64,000 bases of DNA, taken from NCBI GenBank assembly GCA_001602415.1, contig CP012155.1, positions 620,001 through 684,000 on the forward strand, read 5' to 3'. The notes under the pieces are model-generated. The model was given only the letters and a program-made list of their open reading frames with translations, ran no database searches and was not told where the DNA came from. Source of the stretch: Bacteroidetes bacterium UKL13-3. Lineage in GTDB: Bacteria > Bacteroidota > Bacteroidia > UKL13-3. This document shows positions 18,362 through 28,806 of this stretch, piece after piece. Numbering within the stretch: the stretch's first letter is position 1; each line of letters begins with the position of its first letter. The position numbers were made by a program, and so were the translations under genes.

Positions 18362-18809
18362 TATACATCGTTTTACAGTAAGAGTTTACGGTTTGTTGGT
18401 TAACAATAACAACGAGATTCTATTATCAAAAGAAAAGATTGGAGCATTCCATTTTACCAAATTTCCAGGTGGTGGTTTAGAGTTTGGTGAAGGCATCAAA
18501 GATTGCTTGGTGAGAGAATTTAAAGAAGAAATGAATATTGATATTGTTGTTGAAGATCATTTTTACACTACAGATTTTTTTCAAAAAAGTGCTTTTAGGG
18601 AGAGTGATCAGTTGCTCGCTATTTATTATAAGGTAACCTCACTTGATCAATTATCTGCTATCAGATTAGATGAGTTTGATATTGAGAATAATGGACGAAT
18701 AGAGCAGCAGCAATTTGTGTGGGTTCCAATACATCAGCTTACTACCGAAATAGTAACTTTTCCGATTGATAAATTAGTTGTGAATATGTTAATAGCAACG
18801 TATAACTAG
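18354..18809 (+). CDS. NUDIX hydrolase
   Basis: 151 residues from ATG 18354, chosen because it overlaps the preceding stop; a longer frame from 18330 would run through the previous gene. The NUDIX box begins 'GGGLEFGEG' and continues to '[10 protein letters not shown]' (G-x5-E-x7-R-E-x2-E-E-x-G-like, the last Gly replaced by Asn). Hydrolyses a nucleoside diphosphate linked to another group; substrate unknown. Its TAG stop lies in a CTAG palindrome shared with the stop of the convergent pdxJ gene. Confidence 0.88.
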   Translation: MNSIHRFTVRVYGLLVNNNNEILLSKEKIGAFHFTKFPGGGLEFGEGIKDCLVREFKEEMNIDIVVEDHFYTTDFFQKSAFRESDQLLAIYYKVTSLDQLSAIRLDEFDIENNGRIEQQQFVWVPIHQLTTEIVTFPIDKLVVNMLIATYN

Positions 18810-19522
18810 CTCAGTTTTCGTTTGTATAGCTGAACGGTGTTTTCCAAACCATAATAAATGGCATCGCAAACGAGTGCATGCCCAATACTCACTTCCAGCA
18901 AGCCATTTATTTTTTGGCTAAAAAACTGCAAATTTTCTAAATTCAAATCATGTCCGGCATTTAAACCAATGCCCAATTCGTTTGCCTTATTTGCAGCAGC
19001 AATAAAAGGTTGAATGGCCTGCTCTTTATTTTTGGGATATTGTGCGGCATATGACTCGGTATAAAGTTCAATTCTATCGGTACCTGTTTCTTTAGCACCT
19101 TCTATCATCTTTACATCTGCATCCACAAAAATTGAGGTGCGAATGCCATGCTCTTTAAACATCGAAATAGTATCAATTAAATAATCTCTGTATGTAAGAG
19201 TATCCCATCCATGATCGGAAGTTAATTGTCCTTCGGTATCGGGAACCAATGTTACTTGAGTAGGTCTGGTATCTAAAACAAGTTTTATAAACGCCTTCTC
19301 TAATGGATTTCCTTCAATATTAAATTCTGTTGTTAGGTGCATTTTAAGTTCCCTCACATCCGAATAACGGATATGTCGTTCATCAGGACGAGGATGCACG
19401 GTTATTCCTTCGGCACCAAAACGTTCAATGTCTAAAGCTGTTTTGAGTACATCAGGGTTGTTACCTCCTCTTGAATTTCTTAGGGTGGCTATCTTATTAA
19501 TGTTTACAGAAAGTTTGGTCAT
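18806..19522 (-). CDS. pdxJ: Pyridoxine 5'-phosphate synthase
   Basis: Condenses 1-deoxyxylulose 5-phosphate with 3-amino-2-oxopropyl phosphate, the last ring-forming step of DXP-dependent vitamin B6 synthesis. 238 residues, normal length. Motifs: '[17 protein letters not shown]' at the N-terminus, '[14 protein letters not shown]', '[15 protein letters not shown]' and '[13 protein letters not shown]'. It converges with the NUDIX gene with a 4-base overlap. Confidence 0.96.
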   Translation of the reverse strand: MTKLSVNINKIATLRNSRGGNNPDVLKTALDIERFGAEGITVHPRPDERHIRYSDVRELKMHLTTEFNIEGNPLEKAFIKLVLDTRPTQVTLVPDTEGQLTSDHGWDTLTYRDYLIDTISMFKEHGIRTSIFVDADVKMIEGAKETGTDRIELYTESYAAQYPKNKEQAIQPFIAAANKANELGIGLNAGHDLNLENLQFFSQKINGLLEVSIGHALVCDAIYYGLENTVQLYKRKLS

Positions 19523-19575
19523 TTATGAAAGCGTTGAAGCGCAAGTTTATTGTTTAATTCATCTTTACCCAAATT

Positions 19576-20298
19576 TTATGGCGCAATGATAATATCATGT
19601 TCATCTAATAGGGCTTCTTTTCTAAATCTAAGAATAAGTTGAGCCACGGTTACAATATCTTTTTGGCAATAGTGCCGAATGCGTTCCACATCTTTATCTT
19701 TCCAATATACCTCACCCACCATACTTCCGTCAATGTCATCTTTTGGCGTTTTGATGTTGAACGCGGCAGCTAATAACTCAAGTGATGTATAGGATTTATA
19801 ATCTCCAAATTTCCATAAGTCCATCGTATCAAGTAAGGTTACTTCCCAAGGTTTTTTGCCGGCAATGTTAAGTATGCGTGGAATGTCTATTTGCTTAATA
19901 AGGCACCTCCGGGAGATGTAAGGATAATCAAATTCTTTTCCATTATGTGCGCACAATAAATGATCGGGATCGTCAAAATGGCGGTCGAGCATTTGGGTAA
20001 ATTCTTGCAACAACAATTTCTCATCATCACCATAAAAAGATTTAATACGAAACTGCCAACTGTTTCCGCTGCGGGTAAAATACCCTGCCGAAATACACAC
20101 TATTTTACCAAACTCGGCATAAATAGCAGCACGTCCATAGATACTATCGGGAGTTTGGTCGCCTTTGCTGTTAAGAATATTGGCTTTTTTGTTCCATAAA
20201 TATTGCCATTTTTCATCAAGCATTTCATAAGATGGTTGTTGCGAAACAGTTTCAATATCAATAACAAGTACTTTGGTTAAATCAAGTTGTTCGAGCAT
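19576..20298 (-). CDS. 3'-5' exonuclease (DNA polymerase B-like exonuclease domain)
   Basis: 240 residues, cytoplasmic. DEDD-type nuclease motifs are present: ExoI 'LVIDIETVSQQ' (about residue 11), ExoII 'CAHNGKEFDYPYISRR' and ExoIII 'YCQKDIVTVAQL', whose spacing fits the stand-alone B-family polymerase-like exonuclease group. No polymerase domain is attached. Probably acts in DNA repair or proofreading; partner unknown. It is divergent from prmC across 78 bases. Confidence 0.87.
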   Translation of the reverse strand: MLEQLDLTKVLVIDIETVSQQPSYEMLDEKWQYLWNKKANILNSKGDQTPDSIYGRAAIYAEFGKIVCISAGYFTRSGNSWQFRIKSFYGDDEKLLLQEFTQMLDRHFDDPDHLLCAHNGKEFDYPYISRRCLIKQIDIPRILNIAGKKPWEVTLLDTMDLWKFGDYKSYTSLELLAAAFNIKTPKDDIDGSMVGEVYWKDKDVERIRHYCQKDIVTVAQLILRFRKEALLDEHDIIIAP

Positions 20299-20376
20299 GG
20301 GTTATTTTTTAATAGGTACAAGCAATTTACACATTCAAAACTCAAATAAACAATAATTTAGTTTCTTTGTGCAAGT

Positions 20377-21243
20377 ATGACATTGCCCAATGTAAAAGAG
20401 TATATTATTCACTCGCTTGAAAATTTGTATGGTAAAGAAGAATCGCTGGCTATTGCTAATTCACTTCTCAGCCATATACTGAGTGCTTCTGTTTTGCAGT
20501 CGTTTGATAATATAGCTCCATCCAATATTGCACAAAACGATTTATTAAAAATAGAAGCAGTAGTTAAGCGTTTAGTCAAAAGTGAACCCTTACAATATGT
20601 GTTGGAAGAAGCATGGTTTTATGATGTACCTTTTTATGTAAACAAATACGTATTGATTCCTCGTTCCGAAACAGAAGAGTTAGTTGATTACGTTTTGAAA
20701 TCACATCCAAGAATTGAGTCTAAATCAGATCTGTTTATTTTAGATATTGGAACAGGTTCGGGCTGCATACCTGTTACGCTTAAAAATAATTTACCATATG
20801 CTAGAGTATATGGGTTGGATGTTTCTGAAGAGGCATTGAAGGTTGCAAACAAAAATGCGCAGAAGTTGAATATTGATGTAACATTCATACAAGCCGATAT
20901 TCTCAATGATGAACTAGCAGCGTTGCCTGATTTTGATATTATTATTAGTAATCCTCCATATATTACCGAAACCGAAAAGAACGAAATGCATTCCAACGTA
21001 ATAGCCCATGAGCCTCATTTGGCTTTATTTGTGAGCGATGGAAATCCCCTTCAGTTTTATGAAGCAATAGTGAAAGTTGCAGGTAAGAACCTAAAAAAAG
21101 GAGGGTATCTGTATTTCGAAATCAATTCAGCTTTTGGTAGTGAGGTAAAGAAAACCATGGAAAAAAATGGTTTCAGTAAGGTTGCTATTACAAAAGATAT
21201 GCAGGGTAAAGATCGCATCGTAGCAGGTTTAAAACACCGATAA
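20377..21243 (+). CDS. prmC: Release factor glutamine methyltransferase
   Basis: Methylates the Gln of the GGQ loop of release factors using S-adenosylmethionine. 288 residues. The SAM-binding motif 'ILDIGTGSGCIPVTL' (about residue 123) and the catalytic 'IISNPPYIT' are clear, and the N-terminal helical substrate-binding region ends with 'PLQYVLEEAWFYD'. The start codon follows the TTTCTTTG sequence that may be a weak -7 box. Confidence 0.95.
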   Translation: MTLPNVKEYIIHSLENLYGKEESLAIANSLLSHILSASVLQSFDNIAPSNIAQNDLLKIEAVVKRLVKSEPLQYVLEEAWFYDVPFYVNKYVLIPRSETEELVDYVLKSHPRIESKSDLFILDIGTGSGCIPVTLKNNLPYARVYGLDVSEEALKVANKNAQKLNIDVTFIQADILNDELAALPDFDIIISNPPYITETEKNEMHSNVIAHEPHLALFVSDGNPLQFYEAIVKVAGKNLKKGGYLYFEINSAFGSEVKKTMEKNGFSKVAITKDMQGKDRIVAGLKHR

Positions 21244-21320
21244 TCTCCTTAATTACCCGCTTATACAAGGGGTGTATTTTTTACACTCTAATTTACTTTC
21301 TTTGAACAAATTCTTAATGC

Positions 21321-24251
21321 ATGAAAAAGTACTTATCATTTATGGCGTTTGTGTTTATGGCTGCAATTGTATTTGCACAAACGGGTTACGAACAAAAAAC
21401 ATCACCTGACGGAAAGTTTACCTACCTCACAGTTCCCAGAGATCCATTGGGTGTGCGCATTTATAAACTTAGCAACGGACTTACCGTAATGCTTTCTGTT
21501 AATAAAAGCGAACCTCGTATTCAAACCTTAATCGCAACCAAAGCAGGTAGCAAAAATGATCCGGCTGATAATACCGGTTTGGCGCATTACCTAGAGCACA
21601 TGTTGTTTAAAGGAACCGATAAATTTGGATCCAAAGACTGGCCAAAAGAAAAAGAGCAATTGGATAAAATTGATGCCTTGTACGAACAATACAACAAAAC
21701 AACAGATGAGGCTAAACGCAAAAAAATCTATCGCGAAATTGACTCATTATCGGGTGTAGCATCTAAGTATGCGATTGCCAATGAGTATGATAAAATGCTT
21801 TCAACCATCGGGGCAACCGGCACCAACGCTTTTACTTCATTAGAGCAAACGGTTTATGTAAATGATATTCCCCAAAACCAAGTTGCCAATTGGCTTTCTA
21901 TCGAAGGTGAGCGTTTTCGCAATCCTATTTTGAGGTTATTTCATACAGAGTTAGAAGCTGTTTATGAAGAAAAAAATATTTCATTGGATAACGATGGTCG
22001 CAAAGTTTTTGAAGCCATGATGAGTAATTTATTTACCAAACATGCATACGGAACACAAACTACCATAGGCACAGTTGAACACCTAAAAAATCCATCGTTG
22101 GTAAAAATCAGAAACTATTACAACACGTATTATGTGCCAAACAATATGGCTATCATCATGGCTGGAGACTTGGATCCTGATAAAACCATTAACCTCATTG
22201 CCGATAAATTTGGGTACATGCAATCTAAACCTGTTCCCGAATACGTTTTTGCCCCCGAGCCGGTAAAGGCAGCTCCAACTGTTGTTAATGTATATGGTCC
22301 TGATGCCGAAAACCTCATGATTGGTTTTCGAATGCCTGGTGCGTTAACGCGTGAAGCCAAATACATGGCGTTGTGCGATTACATGATGGCAAACTCAAAG
22401 GCAGGATTTATTGATTTAAATTTGGTTAAAAAACAAAGAGTCTTATCGGCTTCATCATCTACTTGGCCCAACAAAGATTACAGCATTTATTTCTTATCGG
22501 GTAAACCTAAAACAGGACAAACACTTGAGGAGGTAAAAGACTTATTATTGGCACAAATTGAGTTGATAAAAAAAGGAGATTTTGATGATGCCACCTTAAA
22601 AGCAATTATCAATAATTTTAAGGTTGATCAAATTAAAAACAACGAAAGCAATGCAGGAAGAGCCTATACGATGCTTGATGCTTTTACGGTTGGTGCTGAT
22701 TGGAAAGATAACGTTTCATTTTTAAACGACTTATCTAAAATTACTAAGCAGGAGATTGTTGATTTTGCCAATAAGTATTTTACCAATGAGCAGGTAATTG
22801 TATACAAACGCACCGGTGAAGATAAAAGTGTTGTAAAAGTGCCTAAGCCTGAGATAACTCCCGTGGATGTGAACCGTGATGATATGAGTCCTTTTGTTAG
22901 AGGTATCGTTGATAGTAAGGTAGAGAATATTAAACCAGTATATATTGATTTTAACAAGGACGTTATTATTCGCAATATTGGAGCAGACAATAAAGTGTAC
23001 TACGTTCAAAATAAAGACAATGGATTGTTCTCGATGTTTTATGTGTTGGATATGGGTAAGTTCCACAACATAAAATTACCTACTGCAGTTAACTTACTGC
23101 AATACTTAGGGACAGATAAATACTCTGCCGAGCAGTTGAGTAAAGAATTTTTTAAGATTGCATGCGATTTTAGTGTGTTTAGCAGCGATGAACAAGTATA
23201 TGTTTCGTTAAGTGGATTGGACGAAAACTTCGAAGCAGCAACTAAATTGTTTGAGCATGTTTTAGCCAACGCCAAACCTGATGATGCTGCATTGCAACAA
23301 ATGGTTGAACGCACATTAAAAAGTAGAATAGATGCGAAATTGAGTAAGCAAGCTGTGTTTGGAGCGTTACGTCAGTATGCCATCTTTGGAAAAAACAGTC
23401 CATCAACTTACTTATTAAGTTCCGATCAGTTAAAAGGTCTTAATTCGGCCGAGTTGGTTGAAATGGTCAAATCGCTTACTTCTTACAAACATAAAATATA
23501 TTATTACGGTCCGCGTAAAACGGATGACTTGGTCACCTTTTTAACAAAAGAACACAAGATGGCTAAAAAGCCGCTAACGTATCCAGCTCCGGTAGTATTT
23601 ACACGCAATGAAACAGTAAAAAACACTGTGTATTTTACCAATTACAAAATGGTTCAGGCTGAAATTATGTGGTTAAATAAACAATCGTTAAAATATGATA
23701 CCACTATACATCCTTATGCCACGATGTTTAATGAATACTTTGGTGGGGGCATGTCGAGTATCGTATTTCAAACCATTCGTGAATCAAAGGCATTGGCATA
23801 TTCAACCTATTCACGTTTTCAATTGCCTTCTAAAAACACAGATCCAATATATGTGATTGCTTATGTTGGCACCCAGGCAGATAAGATTAACGATGCTATT
23901 CCGGCAATGAATGAGTTACTAACCAATATGCCAATAGCCGAGGTAACGTATAATGCCGCGAAAGATGCATTGAAAAGTCAGTTGGAAACCGAGCGTATTA
24001 ACAAAGAGGATATTATTTTTAGAATGGAAAGTGCTAAGAAATTAGGATTGAATCACGATGTGCGAAAAGATGTGTATGAAGCGTTAGATAAAATGTCGAT
24101 TACCGATTTGCAACGTTTTTTCGATCAACATTACAAAAACAAAACATACAATTATGCCATTATTGGCTCAGCCGATAAAGTTAAAAAAGAGGATCTTCAG
24201 AAGTATGGGAACCTAGTTGAGGTTTCGTTAGAGGATATTTTTGGCTACTAA
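21321..24251 (+). CDS. M16-family zinc metallopeptidase, exported
   Basis: 976 residues with a signal peptide (about residues 1-19, ending 'VFAQ'). The inverted zinc motif HxxEH is 'HYLEH' at residues 89-93, and the downstream Glu ligand is probably in 'ELEAVYEEKN'. Two M16 halves are present: the first active, the second (from about residue 560) without an HxxEH, as usual for pitrilysin/PqqL-type proteins. The Gly-rich 'YFGGGMSSIVFQTIRE' is the second-half signature. Probably degrades peptides in the periplasm. Followed by a terminator. Confidence 0.93.
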   Translation: MKKYLSFMAFVFMAAIVFAQTGYEQKTSPDGKFTYLTVPRDPLGVRIYKLSNGLTVMLSVNKSEPRIQTLIATKAGSKNDPADNTGLAHYLEHMLFKGTDKFGSKDWPKEKEQLDKIDALYEQYNKTTDEAKRKKIYREIDSLSGVASKYAIANEYDKMLSTIGATGTNAFTSLEQTVYVNDIPQNQVANWLSIEGERFRNPILRLFHTELEAVYEEKNISLDNDGRKVFEAMMSNLFTKHAYGTQTTIGTVEHLKNPSLVKIRNYYNTYYVPNNMAIIMAGDLDPDKTINLIADKFGYMQSKPVPEYVFAPEPVKAAPTVVNVYGPDAENLMIGFRMPGALTREAKYMALCDYMMANSKAGFIDLNLVKKQRVLSASSSTWPNKDYSIYFLSGKPKTGQTLEEVKDLLLAQIELIKKGDFDDATLKAIINNFKVDQIKNNESNAGRAYTMLDAFTVGADWKDNVSFLNDLSKITKQEIVDFANKYFTNEQVIVYKRTGEDKSVVKVPKPEITPVDVNRDDMSPFVRGIVDSKVENIKPVYIDFNKDVIIRNIGADNKVYYVQNKDNGLFSMFYVLDMGKFHNIKLPTAVNLLQYLGTDKYSAEQLSKEFFKIACDFSVFSSDEQVYVSLSGLDENFEAATKLFEHVLANAKPDDAALQQMVERTLKSRIDAKLSKQAVFGALRQYAIFGKNSPSTYLLSSDQLKGLNSAELVEMVKSLTSYKHKIYYYGPRKTDDLVTFLTKEHKMAKKPLTYPAPVVFTRNETVKNTVYFTNYKMVQAEIMWLNKQSLKYDTTIHPYATMFNEYFGGGMSSIVFQTIRESKALAYSTYSRFQLPSKNTDPIYVIAYVGTQADKINDAIPAMNELLTNMPIAEVTYNAAKDALKSQLETERINKEDIIFRMESAKKLGLNHDVRKDVYEALDKMSITDLQRFFDQHYKNKTYNYAIIGSADKVKKEDLQKYGNLVEVSLEDIFGY

Positions 24252-24273
24252 CAATCTATGTATAATCGAATAC

Positions 24274-24308
24274 AAAAAAGGCTACACTTTTCAGGTAGCC
24301 TTTTTTGT
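24274..24308 (+). terminator. Rho-independent terminator of the M16 gene
   Basis: Perfect twelve-base stem (24274-24285 with 24295-24306), nine-base loop and T tract, 22 nt after the M16 stop. Confidence 0.9.
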
Positions 24309-24578
24309 TAAATATTGTTTTTAGCCATCATGCAAGTCAACCAATACTTTTTGCCTCATATATATCTATATATATATCAATTTATAGAGCATACTATCCC
24401 CATCAAATTAGAGAGCGTAAAAGATCCGAAACAGCAATTGGATAATTGGAATTCATTGAACCAGGGCATACATCCTTTTCATTTTCTGAATGAATGGAGC
24501 TCCTCAATCATTCTTTTGGATAAGCCCCCACCGGTGAAACGGATTCCTGAGAACCCAAGCGGCAGGGGCAGTTTTTTG
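24309..24578. other. Intergenic stretch with AT microsatellite
   Basis: Between the M16 terminator and the 3' end of the SPFH gene. It holds a tata-type microsatellite (about 24357-24380) and a 90-codon open frame on the plus strand (24315-24587, with an internal ATG at 24330) whose translation matches nothing I know and which runs into the stop of the convergent gene. Treated as probably noncoding. Confidence 0.35.
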
Positions 24579-25445
24579 CTAGTCTAATCCAATTATTGGA
24601 GTTTTTCCATCAGTAATAATCACTTTGGTATTGTTTGATCGCGACAAATTTTGGAAAGCTTCGATTTGCCTATTTTTTAATACTACAGGAGTTAAACTCT
24701 TGTTTAACATATCATTTGCCTTCGCTTGCGCATCCGCTTCTAATTTTACAGCATTGGCTTTACCCTCTGCTTCTATTTCAATGGTTCTTCGGTTCCCCTC
24801 TGCAGCCACAATTCTTGATAGCTTGTCGCCTTCGGCTTGAATAACTTTACGTTCAGCTTCACGTTTTTCCCGATCCTTAATAAACTCCATACGCTGTGCA
24901 TCCTGTTCAGCTTGTAATTTTTCCTCAATACTTTTTGCCAATCCATTTGGCAATACGATGCTTTTTAACAGCACTTGTTCAATTATAAAGCCTTTTCCTT
25001 CAAGTACTTCAGTCATGCGTTGGAGTATTTCTTTCTCTATCATTCCTCGTTTGGCGCTGTGCATATCCTTTGCATCAAACTTCGCACACACATCAGCTGC
25101 AGCACTTCTAAATACTGGTTTTATCAAGATGTCTTCAAATTGCATTCCTGTATTTCTTAAAATATTAGGCACTTCATTTGTTTTAATTTTATACAAAATT
25201 GAAATCTCTGAATTTACGGTGAGTCCTTCTTTGGATGGTAAACCTAAACTCAATTCTAAATTGACAGTGCGAATAGGAACAGTGATTATTTTAGAAATGA
25301 TCGGATTAAATCCTCTCGGTCCCGATTCTAAAATTTCGGGATTTACCCTGCCTAAGGTGCGCTTCACACCCACCTCATCTTGAACAATAACTTGACATGA
25401 AGTTGCTAGCATAATGATTCCCGAAAGTGTAATAAATGTTTTCAT
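24579..25445 (-). CDS. Prohibitin/SPFH-domain lipoprotein
   Basis: 288 residues. The N-terminus 'MLATSC' is a lipobox after a short signal sequence, so Cys17 is probably lipidated. The SPFH/Band 7 domain follows (about residues 20-190), then a coiled-coil of Glu/Ala/Lys-rich heptads ('AERKVIQAEGDKLSRIVAAE'), as in prohibitins. Members assemble into large membrane-associated rings affecting protein quality control. A lipoprotein form is frequent in Bacteroidota. No partner gene is adjacent. Confidence 0.88.
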   Translation of the reverse strand: MKTFITLSGIIMLATSCQVIVQDEVGVKRTLGRVNPEILESGPRGFNPIISKIITVPIRTVNLELSLGLPSKEGLTVNSEISILYKIKTNEVPNILRNTGMQFEDILIKPVFRSAAADVCAKFDAKDMHSAKRGMIEKEILQRMTEVLEGKGFIIEQVLLKSIVLPNGLAKSIEEKLQAEQDAQRMEFIKDREKREAERKVIQAEGDKLSRIVAAEGNRRTIEIEAEGKANAVKLEADAQAKANDMLNKSLTPVVLKNRQIEAFQNLSRSNNTKVIITDGKTPIIGLD

Positions 25446-25791
25446 ATGTTTATTGATTTGATAAAATAGTTACGACAATTATTTTGCCATTTTATGTTTT
25501 TCAGTTTATATAAGTGTCATAATATTGCAATAAATAAACTTGTTGATATAATCAGCGGTAACTTGTTTGCTTGCGTGTCGCCTATTGGAATATAAAAATG
25601 AAGCAATTGATAACAAAAGATTCATTCAAGGCTTCGACAACCAATCTGAGAACAACATGTAAAATGAAGAGGTAATCTCCGCCAGAGGAGAGCTTGGCTT
25701 GCATACGATGATGAATATGAACAAAAGGTAGGTCAAGTCTTGCAGCCTTTTCTATTGCCCGATTAATAAGGAACAGCTATCTTCGCCCGTA
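25446..25791. other. Intergenic region between the SPFH gene and queG
   Basis: 346 bases with stop codons in all frames at short spacing. The only element seen is TATCTTCG at 25778-25785, a variant -7 box 6 nt before the queG TTG start. Nothing else is recognised. Confidence 0.4.
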
Positions 25792-26724
25792 TTGATATCC
25801 GCTGCACAACATACCTTTCTCATTAAACAAAAAGCAGCCGCATTAGGATTCTCTTTTTGCGGAATATCCAAAGCAACGTTTCTGGAGCAAGAAGCACCAC
25901 GTTTGGAAAAATGGCTAAAAGAAGGAAAGAATGGACAAATGCAGTACATGGAAAATTATTTCGATAAAAGATTAGATCCACGTTTGTTGGTTGATGGCGC
26001 CAAATCAGTCATCTCTTTTTTGTATAATTACTACAGTGAGATAAAACAAGACGATACCGAAGCCCCGAAAATTTCGAAGTATGCGTATGGAGAAGATTAC
26101 CACTTTGTGCTAAAGGATAAGTTACAGGAACTACTGCAGTATATTAGGGAAACAATTGGAGAAGTGAATGGTCGTGCATTTGTAGATTCAGCTCCGGTGT
26201 TGGAAAGGGCATGGGCTGTTCAGAGTGGATTGGGGTGGGTAGGGAAAAACTCTAATATCATAAATAAGGGAAGTGGTTCATTCTTTTTTTTGAGTGAACT
26301 GATTTTAGATTTAGAACTGGAGTACGATAAACCGGCAACCGATCATTGTGGAACCTGCACTGCTTGTATTGATGCCTGTCCAACAGATGCTATTGTGCAA
26401 CCGCACACAGTTGACGGAAGCAAGTGTATTTCCTATTTTACCATTGAGTTAAAAGATGCTATTCCTACTCAAATGAAAGGTACATTTGATAATTGGATGT
26501 TTGGTTGCGATGTGTGCCAAGATGTTTGTCCGTGGAACCGATTTTCAAAACCTCACCACGAACCCCGATTTGTTTCCAATGAAAGCTTATTGAGTATGAA
26601 AAAACAAGACTGGCTTGATATTACCGAGGATGTATTTAGCCAGGTTTTCAAAAATTCGCCTGTAAAACGAACAAAATACAACGGTTTAAAAAGAAATATT
26701 GACTTCTTATTTAACAACGATTAA
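25792..26724 (+). CDS. queG: Epoxyqueuosine reductase
   Basis: Reduces epoxyqueuosine to queuosine in tRNA, using cobalamin and two 4Fe-4S clusters. 310 residues, the short form without the C-terminal HEAT-like extension. Motifs: '[12 protein letters not shown]' near the N-terminus, '[15 protein letters not shown]' (catalytic Asp), '[16 protein letters not shown]' and '[11 protein letters not shown]'. The start is TTG at 25792: no upstream ATG exists in frame, and the conserved N-terminus begins about ten residues in. Confidence 0.95.
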   Translation: MISAAQHTFLIKQKAAALGFSFCGISKATFLEQEAPRLEKWLKEGKNGQMQYMENYFDKRLDPRLLVDGAKSVISFLYNYYSEIKQDDTEAPKISKYAYGEDYHFVLKDKLQELLQYIRETIGEVNGRAFVDSAPVLERAWAVQSGLGWVGKNSNIINKGSGSFFFLSELILDLELEYDKPATDHCGTCTACIDACPTDAIVQPHTVDGSKCISYFTIELKDAIPTQMKGTFDNWMFGCDVCQDVCPWNRFSKPHHEPRFVSNESLLSMKKQDWLDITEDVFSQVFKNSPVKRTKYNGLKRNIDFLFNND

Positions 26725-26754
26725 CTATACTTGAATTTGCAAATGAGGCTTTAC

Positions 26755-27969
26755 ATGATGCCAATTAAACATACAATTCTTTTTATTGTGATAACCATTT
26801 TGGGTATTTCAACTGTTTCTGCTCAGCTTAAGCAGGGCGATTCAGACCCTTTAGGCTATGGAATAAAGTTGGGTATTAATTACTCTATGAATGGAACCAG
26901 ATACTCCAATTGGAGCGGTTTGGCAGGTGCTAATTTAGGTGTGTTTTTTTCTAAACCCATTAACAATAGGTTTCGCTGGTTTGTTGAACCATCTTACTCT
27001 TCAGTATCATTTAGAGAACGTGAAAAAGATATTCGTTACAACAATCACTACATAGACGCGAATGCGTTCGTGTATTTTTATCCGTCACCTATCAATACTG
27101 ATTTTGCTTTCATTGGCGGAATTCGCCCTACTTATTTAATGGCTCATAATTCAGAAGTTTTTGAAACGGGTGCTTATACTACTAGGCCTTTGGATATCAA
27201 CCAAAACAAGAATGGGCGTATTGATATGGGGTTAATGTTAGGATTGAGTGTTGCTCTTTCGCCTGTTGTAAATCTTGAAATGTTATACAATCAATCGCTC
27301 ACAGATAAAAACGAATTACAATTGGTTCAAGGCCGTTCATCTGCATTTGAAGTAAACCTGCGTTTAAATGCTGTGGCTTTGCGCAAAAGCTTGGAAAGTA
27401 AAAACCAATCGATAGAAGAACAGGTGCTACATTACCATAAAGGAGCATTGTTAGTAATGCTAACCACCACCAACGAGAAAGAAATAAAACGTTTGCGTGA
27501 GGAAGGAAGAGGTGCAGATATTAATTTGTTGGAAACGGATGTTATGATTAGGAATAATAAAGTGATTAAGGAGTTTAACAAGAATTTCACTTTTTGCCCG
27601 GTTTATTATTTTCTAGATACGAGTATTTACAAAGTAATGTCGGGAAGCACAAAAGGTATTTTCGTGAATTACAACCTTCAACTCGACACTAGTATCATTT
27701 TAAACACTGAAAACTATTTTATAGCGTCCTTTTGTGAAGATATATCCGAATACACCAAACGCAAGCACTTTGGATTGTTTGTGTATGATAAACAAATGAA
27801 TCAATTGGAAAATCCGTTTAATGCTCCCAACCAGCTAGCTGCACCCGTTTTTGATTACGTGGTTGTAAAAGCTACCGAAAACAAAACACGCAAACCATCA
27901 TACATAACGGTTCCATTTGAGAAGTTGGTGAGTAAATTTAATACGCGTTTATTCCGTTATATTAATTGA
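26755..27969 (+). CDS. Exported protein with N-terminal beta-barrel-like domain
   Basis: About 404 residues from ATG 26755, which yields the best signal peptide (MMPIKHT then hydrophobic, ending 'TVSAQ'); ATG 26743 and TTG 26731 are in-frame alternatives. Residues about 25-220 look like an outer membrane beta-barrel (alternating strands, 'GIKLGINYSMNG'). The C-terminal half contains 'LVMLTTTNEKEIKRLREEGR' and no recognisable family. It starts about 30 nt after queG, probably the same transcript. Function unknown. Confidence 0.7.
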   Translation: MMPIKHTILFIVITILGISTVSAQLKQGDSDPLGYGIKLGINYSMNGTRYSNWSGLAGANLGVFFSKPINNRFRWFVEPSYSSVSFREREKDIRYNNHYIDANAFVYFYPSPINTDFAFIGGIRPTYLMAHNSEVFETGAYTTRPLDINQNKNGRIDMGLMLGLSVALSPVVNLEMLYNQSLTDKNELQLVQGRSSAFEVNLRLNAVALRKSLESKNQSIEEQVLHYHKGALLVMLTTTNEKEIKRLREEGRGADINLLETDVMIRNNKVIKEFNKNFTFCPVYYFLDTSIYKVMSGSTKGIFVNYNLQLDTSIILNTENYFIASFCEDISEYTKRKHFGLFVYDKQMNQLENPFNAPNQLAAPVFDYVVVKATENKTRKPSYITVPFEKLVSKFNTRLFRYIN

Positions 27970-28008
27970 TGCAAGTTGAATCGTATAACTGATTTACCAT
28001 TTTAAATA

Positions 28009-28590
28009 TTAATGTATTCTGGATCCTTGAGGAGTGAGTTTTCGCATGATGTCGGCTTCACCGTCCAAAATTTCTTGCCAACGTTTTTTTACATATTCTT
28101 CTCCTTTATACACTTTGGCTAAATCAATAAAGGTTTTGTAATGACCGGCCTCACTTACCATAAACTCATGGTAAAACTCCTTTAAATAGGCATCATTAAT
28201 GTTTAAGGAAAGTACCCGAAATCGCTCACAACTGCGGGCTTCAATCATGGCAAGCAATAATAATCTTTCGGCTACTTGCTCGTTGCGATCGCCACCCCGA
28301 GTAATCAGTTTCATCAATTCGTTCACATAAACATCTTTGCGTTGGGGGCCGAATTTGAATCCTCTTTTCTCGAGTTCTTTCAAAACTTTACGGAAATGGC
28401 CCCACTCTTCGGCAACAATTGCTGTGCATACTTTTACCATCTCCTCAAATTCGGGGTATTGCACAATTAATGATATGCCTGTTGTAGCTGCTTTTTGTTC
28501 GCAATAAGCATGGTCAATTAAAATTTCGTCAATTGATTTTTCGGCAGCATTGGCCCAGCGAGGATCGGTGGCAAGTTTAAGTCCTAACAT
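28009..28590 (-). CDS. miaE: tRNA-(ms2io6A)-hydroxylase (MiaE-like)
   Basis: Di-iron enzyme hydroxylating the isopentenyl group of 2-methylthio-N6-isopentenyladenosine in tRNA. 193 residues. Carboxylate/His ligands sit in 'DHAYCEQKAA', 'VAEEWGHF', 'IEARSCERF' and 'VSEAGHYKTF', the ferritin-like pattern of MiaE. A TACATTTG box (28596-28603, minus strand) ends 5 nt before the ATG. Confidence 0.93.
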   Translation of the reverse strand: MLGLKLATDPRWANAAEKSIDEILIDHAYCEQKAATTGISLIVQYPEFEEMVKVCTAIVAEEWGHFRKVLKELEKRGFKFGPQRKDVYVNELMKLITRGGDRNEQVAERLLLLAMIEARSCERFRVLSLNINDAYLKEFYHEFMVSEAGHYKTFIDLAKVYKGEEYVKKRWQEILDGEADIMRKLTPQGSRIH

Positions 28591-28595
28591 GAAGG

Positions 28596-28603
28596 CAAAT
28601 GTA
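28596..28603 (-). promoter_or_regulatory. TAnnTTTG -7 box of miaE
   Basis: TACATTTG on the minus strand, perfect consensus, 5 nt before the start codon. Implies a leaderless or very short-leader transcript, as for the gene at 1386. Confidence 0.5.
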
Positions 28604-28749
28604 ACAAGTTATTATAAAATATATGAGCTTGTTGTCTGTTATAAGCAATAATAAATCATATCTAATTAAAGTTTGGCAAGATTATTTTTTATATGTGGTA
28701 GCTTGTAGCTTTTACACGCTCAAAAGGAATCAGTTGTAATAGTACAAAC

Positions 28750-28786
28750 AAAAAAACGGGAAGAGCAAATGAGCCTTCCCGTTTTT
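28750..28786 (-). terminator. Terminator of the giant T9SS cargo gene
   Basis: Stem AACGGGAAG / CTTCCCGTT (28756-28764 with 28774-28782) flanked by A and T tracts, about 20 nt beyond the stop at 28807; on the minus strand it ends in a run of T. Confidence 0.85.
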
Positions 28787-28806
28787 GATGCAATAAGCGA
28801 ATTGTG

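Noticed and set aside
24315-24587. 90-codon open frame after the M16 terminator
   Set aside because: No recognisable protein, it begins within AT-rich sequence and runs into the convergent SPFH stop.
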